Shown piece after piece: positions 55,125 through 62,854 of a stretch of 64,000 nucleotides of DNA. Origin of the DNA: Methylobacterium sp. WL119 (lineage in GTDB: Bacteria > Pseudomonadota > Alphaproteobacteria > Rhizobiales > Beijerinckiaceae); the NCBI RefSeq assembly GCF_008039875.1, contig NZ_VRUU01000011.1, positions 19,566 to 83,565 of the forward strand, given 5' to 3'. A program made the translations under genes and the position numbers. The first letter of the stretch is position 1, and the number at the start of each line of letters is the position of its first letter. The notes under the pieces are model-generated. The model was not told the DNA's origin and made no database searches. It was given only the letters and a program-made list of their open reading frames with translations.

Positions 55125-56078
55125 TCATGCGACGCCGAGCGCGGCCTTCTCCACCTCGTAGGCCGCACGCACGGTCGCCTGCCCGTAGGTGCGCTCCAGG
55201 CGCCGGACGGTGAAGTGGGCGCGGGCCATCGACTGGAAGTGGCTCATGAAGGCGGTGTTGACCGCCGCGCCGCCGAACGCGCCCAGCACCGGCACCGCCT
55301 GCGCGGCGACCTTCTGCGAGACCACGATGCCGAAGCGCGCCGCGATCTGCGCGGTGAAGCGGATCAGCGCCGGCGCCGACTGGTCGAGCAGCGTCTTGCT
55401 CCCGGCGTAGCGGGCGGCCTCCGCCATCGTCTTGGCGAGGGCTGCGCGCACCGCGAAGTAGCCGCTCTCGGTCAGGCCGGTGCCCTCGGCCGCGCCCGCC
55501 GCATCGCCCTTTCCGCCCAGCGCGAAGACCTGGACGCAGGCGAGCGCACCCTCCGGGTCGTCGAGGTCCTCGCCCTCCTCCCGCGCGATCTCGGCGATCG
55601 AGCGCAGCATCAGGGTGGTCGAGACCGGCAGCTCGACGGCCAGCGTCGCGAGGCCGAAGGCGCCTCCGAACGCCCCCGACAGCGCGGCCATGGCCTTGTG
55701 GTTGAAGGTGCTCGATCCGGTCAGGCTGCCGAGCAGCGCGCCGAGGCGTCCCTCCGGCTTGACGGCGATGCTCTCGATCTCGGTGCCGGCGGCCGGCGCG
55801 ACCGCGACCTTCGGCAGGGTCCTGAGCGCGACGCGCAGCGCCCCGCGCATCGCCGCCTCGGTCGAGCGCCCGACGACCTCGGTCACCGGGGCCGGCAGGG
55901 ACCGGCCGATCATGTCGAGGGGAGCGCCGGCGGCGGCCGAGAGCCGGGCGGCGAGGCCCGGCTGCTCCAGGGCGCGGACGGACCGGCGCAATGCCGCGAG
56001 GTCCGCCTCGCTCAAGGGACGCTCGATGGACTCGGTGGCGGCCGGAAGGACCTCACCGGTCAGCGCGATATCGCTCAT
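55125..56078 (-). CDS. EcsC family protein
   Basis: A 317-residue protein with the EcsC fold: long helices with GRSLPAPVTEVVGRSTEAAMRGAL, then STFNHKAMAALSGAFGGAFG and LPVSTTLMLRSIAEIAREEGEDL, and a C-terminal PVLGAFGGAAVNTAFMSHFQSMARAHFTVRRLERTYG. EcsC proteins are linked to ABC-transporter or proteolysis phenotypes in Bacillus; the bacterial role elsewhere is undefined. It follows the AmpG gene in the same direction by 10 bases. Confidence 0.9.
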   Translation of the reverse strand: MSDIALTGEVLPAATESIERPLSEADLAALRRSVRALEQPGLAARLSAAAGAPLDMIGRSLPAPVTEVVGRSTEAAMRGALRVALRTLPKVAVAPAAGTEIESIAVKPEGRLGALLGSLTGSSTFNHKAMAALSGAFGGAFGLATLAVELPVSTTLMLRSIAEIAREEGEDLDDPEGALACVQVFALGGKGDAAGAAEGTGLTESGYFAVRAALAKTMAEAARYAGSKTLLDQSAPALIRFTAQIAARFGIVVSQKVAAQAVPVLGAFGGAAVNTAFMSHFQSMARAHFTVRRLERTYGQATVRAAYEVEKAALGVA

Positions 56079-56088
56079 GCATTCCTCC

Positions 56089-57522
56089 TCAAGCCTGGGT
56101 TCTCAGGGGCACGCCCGGCGAACCGGTAGGAAGCGGGACGGGCCCGGGAGGGTTCCCGTGCCCGCCGGCGGCGGCCATCCCCGCGTCGCCCGAGGCCGGC
56201 ACGGGCCTGCGGCTCGGCGTTCTGCCGACGGCGAGGCAGAGCAGCACCACCGGGATGCCGACCGCAGAGGTCAGGACGAAGAAGGTCGGGTAGCCGAAGG
56301 CGGCGACGATGTAGCCGGCGGTGCCCGCGACGAGCTTGCCCGGCAGCGCGTAGAGCGAGGAGAACAGGGCGTACTGCGTCGCCGCGTAGCCGGGGGTGGT
56401 CAGGCTCGACATGTAGGCGATCAGCGCGATGCCGGCGAAGGAGCCGCAGAAGTTCTCGATCGAGATCGCCACCGTCAGCCGCCAGACCTCCGGCCCGCCG
56501 GTCGACAGCCAGGCGAAGGAGAGGTGCGAGGCGGCGGCGAGGAAGGCGCCGGCCAGCAGCGTCGGGAACATCCCGAATCGCGCCATCGCCCAGCCGCCCG
56601 CGAACCCGCCCGCGATGCCGACCCAGATGCCGTAGAGCTTGGTGACGGTGGCGATCTCCTTCAGGTCGAAGCCCAGCGTCCGGTACAGCGGGCTCGCCAT
56701 CACGCCGGAGACGAAATCCGGCATGCGGTAGAGCGCCACCAGCACCAGCACGCCCCACAGGGCCTGCCCCATCCGGCCGTGCAGCTCGACCAGGGGCTCC
56801 AGCACGGCCTGGCGGATCGACAACAGCCGCGTTCCGGTCGCCTTCGGCGTCTGCGCGGCTGCGGCCGCCGGCTCGGGGCGCCGGGTGTCGAAGGCAGGCG
56901 CGAGCAGGGCCGCGATCAGGCCGACGAGCATCAGGGCCGCCATCGTCAGGTAGGCGAAGGTCCAGCCCTTGTCGGAGGCGATGAACAGCGCGCCGGCGCC
57001 CGCCGTGATCAGGCCGAGGCGGTAGCCGAGGTTCGAGGTCGCCGCGAGGATGCCCTGGAAGTCGGTGCCGGCGGCGTCGATGCGCCAGCCGTCGACGACC
57101 ACGTCCTGGGTTGCGGCGCAGAAGGCGACGAGGAAGGCGCCGAGGCCGAGCAGCGCGAGGCTCGTCTGCGGATCGGCGAAGGCCATCAGCACCAGGCAGA
57201 GCGCCACCGCGACCTGCGTCGTCACCATCCAGGCGCGGCGGCGCCCAAGACGAGCGCTCAGCACCGGAACGTCGATCCGGTCGATCATCGGCGCCCACAG
57301 GAACTTCAGCGAGTACGGCAGCGCCACGTAGCTGAACAGGCCGATCGCCTTGACGTTGATGTCCGAGAAGGCGAGCCGCAGGGTGAACGTCCCGAGCACC
57401 AGGAGCAGCGGCAGCCCCGAGGAGAAGCCGAGCGCCAGCATCAGGACGATGCGCCGATCCTCGACGAGGTCGCGGGCCCGCAGCCGTCGTGCGGGCTTGT
57501 CGGGTGCGGTGTCCATGGCCAT
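56089..57522 (-). CDS. ampG: AmpG-family muropeptide MFS transporter
   Basis: A 477-residue MFS permease with about twelve to fourteen helices. Typical AmpG segments include LALGFSSGLPLLLVLGTFTLRL, FSYVALPYSLKFLWAPMIDR, LGRRRAWM, QDVVVDGWRIDAA and ENFCGSFAGIALIAYMSSLT. It imports 1,6-anhydro-muropeptides for recycling, which also signals beta-lactamase induction. The ATG at 57522 is the first of two near each other. Confidence 0.93.
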   Translation of the reverse strand: MAMDTAPDKPARRLRARDLVEDRRIVLMLALGFSSGLPLLLVLGTFTLRLAFSDINVKAIGLFSYVALPYSLKFLWAPMIDRIDVPVLSARLGRRRAWMVTTQVAVALCLVLMAFADPQTSLALLGLGAFLVAFCAATQDVVVDGWRIDAAGTDFQGILAATSNLGYRLGLITAGAGALFIASDKGWTFAYLTMAALMLVGLIAALLAPAFDTRRPEPAAAAAQTPKATGTRLLSIRQAVLEPLVELHGRMGQALWGVLVLVALYRMPDFVSGVMASPLYRTLGFDLKEIATVTKLYGIWVGIAGGFAGGWAMARFGMFPTLLAGAFLAAASHLSFAWLSTGGPEVWRLTVAISIENFCGSFAGIALIAYMSSLTTPGYAATQYALFSSLYALPGKLVAGTAGYIVAAFGYPTFFVLTSAVGIPVVLLCLAVGRTPSRRPVPASGDAGMAAAGGHGNPPGPVPLPTGSPGVPLRTQA

Positions 57523-57690
57523 GCGGTGGAACTCCTTGACGCCCTTCCGCCTTGATCCGTGAGAATCGTGGCAGCCTTGCGCCGCCCCGCGCGTCGGGGG
57601 CGATCCGTGCGGGGTGCGGCGGCCGGATCATGGTCGATGTCTGCTTAACGCGACATCGCACATTTGCCTGGGTACAAACGGGACGGGTCG

Positions 57691-57715
57691 GGAACCTTGC
57701 CCCTGCGTACCTGTT
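57691..57715 (+). promoter_or_regulatory. possible EcfG (general stress response) promoter
   Basis: GGAAC-N16-TGTT resembles the alphaproteobacterial EcfG consensus GGAAC-N16/17-CGTT, with one mismatch in the -10 element. It lies about 105 bases upstream of the LOV histidine kinase, a class of gene often in this regulon. Confidence 0.45.
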
Positions 57716-57820
57716 CGGATGATGCGAGCGTAGCCGTTCCGCTCGCAACGGTCTGCCGCGCTGGCCCGGCGCGGCGGCCATCCCTGCCTCGAGGCTCCTC
57801 GCGTACCGATCGGTTACAGG

Positions 57821-58909
57821 ATGATGGAGACCAGCGATCAGGCGGATTATCCGCTCGCTCCGGCGACATTCGCGCGGGCGTTCGATTCGAGCCCGACGCC
57901 GATGCTGCTCACGGGGGCGACGCACGACAACAACCCGATCGTCTGGGTGAACGAGGCCTTCCTGAAGCTGACCGGCTACGACCGCGACGAGCTTCTCGGG
58001 CGCAATTGCCGGATGCTGCAGGGCGCCGGCACGGACGCGTCGGAGGTCGCGCGCCTGCGCGCCGCGCTCGAGGCGGCCGAGCCGATCGAGTGCGAGCTCC
58101 TGAACTACCGCAAGGACGGCACCGCCTTCTGGAACAGCATGACCGTCAACCCGGTGCGAAACGCCGATGGACGGGTGACGTTCTTCTTCGCCGCGCAGGC
58201 CGACATGACCGACAAGCGCACCGTCGAGCAGGCGATGCGCGGCACCAACGACGAGCTGGAGCGCCAGGTCGGGCAGCGCACCGCCGACCTGCAGGCGGCC
58301 CTCGAGCAGAAGACCGCCCTGCTCCACGAGGTCGATCACCGGGTCAAGAACAACCTCCAGGTGATCTCGTCGCTGATGCTGCTGAAGGCCCGGCGCACGC
58401 CCGAGGGCGAGGCGCGCGATGCGCTCTCGAGCATGGCCGAGCGCATCGGCGCGCTCTCGACCGCCCACCGCATGCTCTACTCGGCCGGCGACGTCACCAA
58501 GTTCAACCTGTCGGACTTCACCGACGACTTCCTGTCCGATCTCAACGCCGGGCTCGATGCGGAGCGGACCCGGGTCGAGGCGCGGATCGACTCGATCGCC
58601 GTCTCCGCCGCGATGGCCGCGCCGCTCGCCCTGATGATCCACGAGCTGGCGACCAACGCCGTCCGCCACGCCTTTCCCGAGAACCGGAGCGGCCGCATCG
58701 GCATCACCGCGCAGCGCACCGACGCCGGCATGCACCTTACGATCGAGGACGACGGCGTCGGCCTCGATGCGGGGCCGGTGAACCCGGCGGGCTTCGGCCG
58801 GAACCTCGTCGAGATGGTGGTGCGGCAGCTGCGCGGCACGATCACGTGGCGCGATCGGGCGCCGGGCACCGTCGTCGAGATCGACATTCCCCTGGCGGAG
58901 GACGCGTGA
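57821..58909 (+). CDS. LOV-domain (blue-light) sensor histidine kinase of the HWE/HisKA_2 type
   Basis: A 362-residue soluble kinase. Residues about 15-130 are a LOV/PAS domain with the flavin-binding GRNCRMLQG (cysteine C63 forms the photo-adduct) and NYRKDGTAFWNSM. A short helix leads to the HisKA_2 phosphoacceptor region ALLHEVDHRVKNNLQVISSL (the histidine near residue 169-173), then an HATPase with IHELATNAVRHAF and DDGVGLDAG-type motifs. The stop overlaps the response-regulator start by four bases. Light-dependent signalling is inferred from the LOV cysteine; input could also be redox. In this class LOV kinases feed into the PhyR-type general stress response. Confidence 0.9.
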   Translation: MMETSDQADYPLAPATFARAFDSSPTPMLLTGATHDNNPIVWVNEAFLKLTGYDRDELLGRNCRMLQGAGTDASEVARLRAALEAAEPIECELLNYRKDGTAFWNSMTVNPVRNADGRVTFFFAAQADMTDKRTVEQAMRGTNDELERQVGQRTADLQAALEQKTALLHEVDHRVKNNLQVISSLMLLKARRTPEGEARDALSSMAERIGALSTAHRMLYSAGDVTKFNLSDFTDDFLSDLNAGLDAERTRVEARIDSIAVSAAMAAPLALMIHELATNAVRHAFPENRSGRIGITAQRTDAGMHLTIEDDGVGLDAGPVNPAGFGRNLVEMVVRQLRGTITWRDRAPGTVVEIDIPLAEDA

Positions 58910-59328
58910 GCGCCCCGGCCCTGCGCATCCTCGTGGTCGAGGACGAGGCGCTGATCGCCCTCGAGCTCGAGTTCCTGCTCGACGACCTCGGCTACGTCAC
59001 GGTCGGCATCGCCGCCAGCTCGACCGAGGCGATCGCGCTCGGGCAGTCCACCGCACCCGACATCGCGCTCGTCGACATCCACCTCGTCGACGGGCCGACC
59101 GGCGTCGACGTCGCCCGCGCGCTCAGCGCCGACCCGCGCACGACGGTGGTGTTCATGACCGCCAACGCCAAGCGCATCCCCGACGACTTCGCGGGCGCCT
59201 TCGGCGTGATCTCCAAGCCCTATTCCGAGCGGGTCGTGGCGAGCACCCTCGACTACGTGGCCGGCTGCCGCGCCGGGCGCGTCCCGGCCCCGCCCTGCCC
59301 GGACGGGTTCTTCCGCGCGCCCGGTTGA
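58906..59328 (+). CDS. single-domain response regulator
   Basis: A 140-residue receiver domain: LRILVVEDEALIALELEFLL (acidic pocket), the phosphoacceptor aspartate in IALVDIHLVDGPTG, the threonine in VVFMTAN and the lysine in GVISKPYSE. It has no output domain. The GTG start overlaps the kinase stop by four bases (GTGA), indicating a coupled pair. Probably relays or modulates phosphate from the LOV kinase. Confidence 0.92.
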   Translation: MSAPALRILVVEDEALIALELEFLLDDLGYVTVGIAASSTEAIALGQSTAPDIALVDIHLVDGPTGVDVARALSADPRTTVVFMTANAKRIPDDFAGAFGVISKPYSERVVASTLDYVAGCRAGRVPAPPCPDGFFRAPG

Positions 59329-59335
59329 GCCGGGC

Positions 59336-62233
59336 TCAGCCGGCGGCCGCCTCGCGCTCGCGCTTGAGCCGGTAGAGCGCCTCCATCGCCTCGCGCGGCG
59401 TCAGCGCGTCCGGGTCGATCGCGTCCAGCAGCAGGCCGAGCGCGTCGTCCGCCTCGACCGCCGGTTCCGGCAGAGGGGGCGGGGCGAGGCTCGCGAACAA
59501 CGGCAGGTCGTCGATGCGCGGACGGCTGGGGCGCTCGCGCTCGGCCTTCTCCAGCCCCTTCAGGATCGCGCCGGCCCGCGCGACGACGCTGCCCGGAAGG
59601 CCCGCGATCCGCGCCACCTGGAGCCCGTAGCTGCGCTCCGCCACCCCCGGCACCACCTCGTGCAGGAAGACCACGCCGTCCCGGTGCTCGGCGACCTTCA
59701 GGGTGGCGTTGTCGAGCCGCGCCAGCCGCTGGCCCAGGGCGGTCAGCTCGTGGAAATGGGTGGCGAACAGCGCGCGGCAGGCGTTCGTCTCGTGCAGGTG
59801 CTCGAGGCAGGCCCAGGCGATCGAGAGCCCGTCATAGGTCGCGGTTCCGCGCCCGATCTCGTCCAGGATCACCAGCGAGTGCCGGGTCGCCTGGTTCAGG
59901 ATCGCGGCCGTCTCGACCATCTCGACCATGAAGGTCGATTGCCCGCGTGCGAGGTCGTCGGCGGCGCCGACCCGGGAGAACAGGCGGTCGACGCGGCCGA
60001 TCCGGGCCTGGAGCGCCGGCACGAAGGCGCCGATCTGCGCGAGCACGGCGATCAGGGCGTTCTGGCGCAGGTAGGTCGACTTGCCGCCCATGTTCGGGCC
60101 GGTGATCAGCCGGATGCGGCCGCGCCCCTCGCCCGAGAGGTCGCAATCGTTGGCGATGAAGGCCGCGCCGGATTTGCGCAGGGCCGCTTCGACCACCGGA
60201 TGGCGGCCGCCCGCGATGACGAAGCTCAGCGACGCGTCGACCTGCGGTCGGCGCCAGTCGAGCTCCACCGCAAGCTCGGCGTGGCTCGCGGCCACGTCGA
60301 GGGCGGCCAGGGCCTCGGCGATGCCGCCGATCGCCTCGGCCTGCGCGACGATGCGGGCGGCGAGGTCGTCGAACACGGCACCTTCCAGGGCGAGCGCCCG
60401 CTCGGCGGCCCCGGAGATCTTCTGCTCCAGCGCGCCGAGCTCGACGCTGGTGAAGCGCATGGCGTCGACCATGGTCTGGCGATGCACGAAGTCGCGCATC
60501 AGGCCCTTCAGGCAGGCTTCGCCGACCGATTGCGGCACCTCGATGAAGTAGCCGAGCAGGCCGTTGTGCTTGATCCGCAGCGTGCGGCACCCGGTCTCCT
60601 CGGCGTAGCGCGCCTGCAGGGCCGCCACGACCTTGCGCGAGTCGCTCCCGAGCAGGCGGGCCTCGTCGATGTCGGGATGGTAGCCGGCGCGGACGTATCC
60701 GCCGTCGCGGCGGTTCAGCGGCAGCTCGTCGGCGAGGCTCGCGCGCAGCATGTCGAGCAGGTCGCGATCGGCGCGGGCGAGGATGCCGGAGAGCCGCGCC
60801 AGATCCTCTGGCAGGTCGCGTCCGTCCGACAGGCGCGCGCAGAGCGCCAGCGCCACGTCGAGCCCGTCGCGGATCGCGGCGAGGTCGCGCGGGCCGGCCC
60901 GGCCGAGGCCGGCGGCGGCGACCACCATGCGGGCGAGCCGCGGCGGCAGGGGGAGGGCGCGCAGGCGCCGCCCGGTCTCGGTGAGGCGCCCGTCCGCGTC
61001 GATCGCATCGAGGTCGCGCAGCATCGCGCGCGCCTCCTTCAGGGCGGGCGCCGGCGGCGGGTCGAGGAAGGCGAGGGTGCCGGGATCGGTCACGCCCCAC
61101 TCGGCGCAATCGAGCACGAGGCCGGCCAGGTCCGCCGAGACGATCTCGGGGCGGGTGAACGGCTCGAGCGCGCTGGTTCCAGCCTCGGCCCAGAGCCGCC
61201 AGCACACGCCGGGCTCGGTCCGGCCCGCGCGGCCGCGGCGCTGGTCGACCGAGGCGCGGGAGGCGCGCGCGGTCACCAGCCGGATCAGCCCGAGCCCGGG
61301 TTCGTAGACCGGCACCCGCGCGAGGCCGGAATCGACCACGATGCGCACGCCCTCGATCGTGAGCGAGGTCTCGGCGATGCTGGTGGCCAGCACCACCTTG
61401 CGCGCGCCGGGTGCGGCCGGCGACACCGCCCGGTCCTGCTCGGCCGGCATCAGCGCGCCGTAGAGCGGCTCGACCGCGACCTCGGGCCCGACGCGGCCTT
61501 CCAGCGCCGCGGCGACGCGGCGGATCTCGCCCTGGCCCGGCAGGAAGGCCAGGACCGAACCCGGATCGGCCCGCAGTGCACGCAGGATCGCGTCCGTCAT
61601 CGCGTCCTCGATCCGGCGGTTCGGATCGCGGTCGGCGTAGCGGGTCTCCACCGGAAAGGCGCGTCCCTCGGACGCCACGACCGGCGCGTCGCCGAGCAGG
61701 CGCGCGACGCGGGCGCCGTCGAGCGTCGCCGACATGACCAGGATGCGCAGGTCGTCGCGCAAGCCGGCCTGCGCGTCGAGGGCGAGGGCGAGGCCGAAAT
61801 CGGCATCGAGCGAGCGCTCGTGGAATTCGTCGAACAGCACCGCGCCGATGCCGGACAGTTCCGGGTCGTCGAGGATCATGCGGCCGAAGACCCCCTCGGT
61901 CACGACCTCGATCCGGGTGCGGCCCGAGATCTTCGAGCCGAGCCGGACGCGCAGGCCGACGGTGTCGCCGACGCGCTCGCCCAGGGTGCCGGCCATGCGA
62001 TCGGCCGCGGCACGCGCAGCGAGACGGCGCGGTTCCAGCACGATGATCTTGCCGGAGCCGAGCCAGGGCGCGTCGAGGAGGTCGAGCGGCACCCGCGTCG
62101 TCTTGCCGGCACCCGGCGGAGCGACCAGCACGGCGGCGTTCGAGGATGCCAGCGCCGCGCGCAGGGCGGGAAGCGTCGCATCGATCGGCAGGGGGCTGAG
62201 CGGGGACAGAGCAGACGTCGGGGCGGATGGCAT
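59336..62233 (-). CDS. HrpB-N::MutS-C chimeric protein (ATP-dependent helicase fused to mismatch-repair ATPase)
   Basis: One open frame of 965 residues without a stop. Residues 1 to about 445 are HrpB, a DEAH helicase: Walker A APPGAGKTT (38-46), DEFHERS motif, SATLDGARVARL, TSIAETSLTI, DQRRGRAGRTEPG, then part of the HA2 domain ending LPLPPRLARMVVAAAG. From about residue 446 the sequence is MutS: GRAGPRDLAAIRDG, RADRDLLDMLR, the clamp region, then the ATPase GPNMGGKST (712-720), STFMVEMVETAAIL, DEIGRGTATYDGLSIAWA and the C-terminal dimerisation region. The HrpB_C domain and the MutS mismatch-binding half are both missing from this protein. The missing MutS half starts on the other strand at 62855. 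The frame, composition and codons are even, with no insertion sequence at the join. See findings. Confidence 0.93.
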   Translation of the reverse strand: MPSAPTSALSPLSPLPIDATLPALRAALASSNAAVLVAPPGAGKTTRVPLDLLDAPWLGSGKIIVLEPRRLAARAAADRMAGTLGERVGDTVGLRVRLGSKISGRTRIEVVTEGVFGRMILDDPELSGIGAVLFDEFHERSLDADFGLALALDAQAGLRDDLRILVMSATLDGARVARLLGDAPVVASEGRAFPVETRYADRDPNRRIEDAMTDAILRALRADPGSVLAFLPGQGEIRRVAAALEGRVGPEVAVEPLYGALMPAEQDRAVSPAAPGARKVVLATSIAETSLTIEGVRIVVDSGLARVPVYEPGLGLIRLVTARASRASVDQRRGRAGRTEPGVCWRLWAEAGTSALEPFTRPEIVSADLAGLVLDCAEWGVTDPGTLAFLDPPPAPALKEARAMLRDLDAIDADGRLTETGRRLRALPLPPRLARMVVAAAGLGRAGPRDLAAIRDGLDVALALCARLSDGRDLPEDLARLSGILARADRDLLDMLRASLADELPLNRRDGGYVRAGYHPDIDEARLLGSDSRKVVAALQARYAEETGCRTLRIKHNGLLGYFIEVPQSVGEACLKGLMRDFVHRQTMVDAMRFTSVELGALEQKISGAAERALALEGAVFDDLAARIVAQAEAIGGIAEALAALDVAASHAELAVELDWRRPQVDASLSFVIAGGRHPVVEAALRKSGAAFIANDCDLSGEGRGRIRLITGPNMGGKSTYLRQNALIAVLAQIGAFVPALQARIGRVDRLFSRVGAADDLARGQSTFMVEMVETAAILNQATRHSLVILDEIGRGTATYDGLSIAWACLEHLHETNACRALFATHFHELTALGQRLARLDNATLKVAEHRDGVVFLHEVVPGVAERSYGLQVARIAGLPGSVVARAGAILKGLEKAERERPSRPRIDDLPLFASLAPPPLPEPAVEADDALGLLLDAIDPDALTPREAMEALYRLKREREAAAG

Positions 62234-62412
62234 CGCGATCGTCCTACCGTGACGATCGGGCGGCGTTACGATTCAAGTCCGCGAACAATCCCGATTTAGC
62301 CAAGAAATTAATCCCCCTTCGACGGAACGATTCCACGGCCGATGCCTGGAACGACTTGAGGCGCTTGAACTTATAGCCCGGCAGCGCATGAGCGCGGACT
62401 GGAGAATTCTAG

Positions 62413-62703
62413 ATGACACGTCTTTCCTTGACCCTTGCGACCGGACTGCTTCTCGGCGGCCTCGGCCTGGGGTCGATCTCCGTCTCCGCCGCGCCCGCGA
62501 TGCCGCAGGCCGGTATCGTCGCCGGCAGCACGACCGACGCGGTCGCCTATCGCCGCCACTACCGTCATCACCACTCCACCAAGGCCGAGCGCATGATGCG
62601 CCGCCGCAATACCATGCGCCACGGGAACCCGAATGCGCGCAACCCGGCGATGCGCGGCTACCAGCAGAACCTCGGCAACACGGTCGGCGGCCCGCGCTAC
62701 TGA
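62413..62703 (+). CDS. small secreted basic protein
   Basis: A 96-residue protein with a signal peptide (SLTLATGLLLGGLGLGSISV-SAA). The mature part is His/Arg-rich (AYRRHYRHHHSTKAERMMRR), then RNTMRHGNPNARNPAMRGYQ. Such proteins are abundant in Methylobacterium; some are believed to be envelope or stress-related, but no function is established. It lies between the chimeric gene and mutS, so inside the proposed inverted segment. Confidence 0.75.
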   Translation: MTRLSLTLATGLLLGGLGLGSISVSAAPAMPQAGIVAGSTTDAVAYRRHYRHHHSTKAERMMRRRNTMRHGNPNARNPAMRGYQQNLGNTVGGPRY

Positions 62704-62727
62704 TCGATCCGCCTCGAAGCGATGCGA

Positions 62728-62757
62728 GGAAGCCGGCGCCCCATGGCGCCGGCTTCC
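62728..62757 (+). terminator. strong hairpin terminator
   Basis: GGAAGCCGGCGCC (62728-62740) pairs perfectly with GGCGCCGGCTTCC (62745-62757) with a CCAT loop, followed by TTCGTTCG. It is 25 bases after the stop of the small secreted protein gene. Confidence 0.8.
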
Positions 62758-62854
62758 TTCGTTCGTCGCGTCGCCGGCAGCGTGCGGCCTTCTCCCCAGC
62801 GATCCGGCGGGCGGCCGCTGATCAAACCCGGACCCGTCTGCTAAGAGCCGTCTC

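Noticed and set aside
56075..58735. Minus-strand frame of 886 codons across ampG and the LOV kinase
   Set aside because: It overlaps two clearly recognised genes in other frames; the composition is that of a GC shadow.
59336..62233. A natural HrpB-MutS multidomain protein
   Set aside because: The complementary N-terminal half of MutS lies next to it on the other strand and stops at the matching position, so a rearrangement explains the data better than an evolved fusion.
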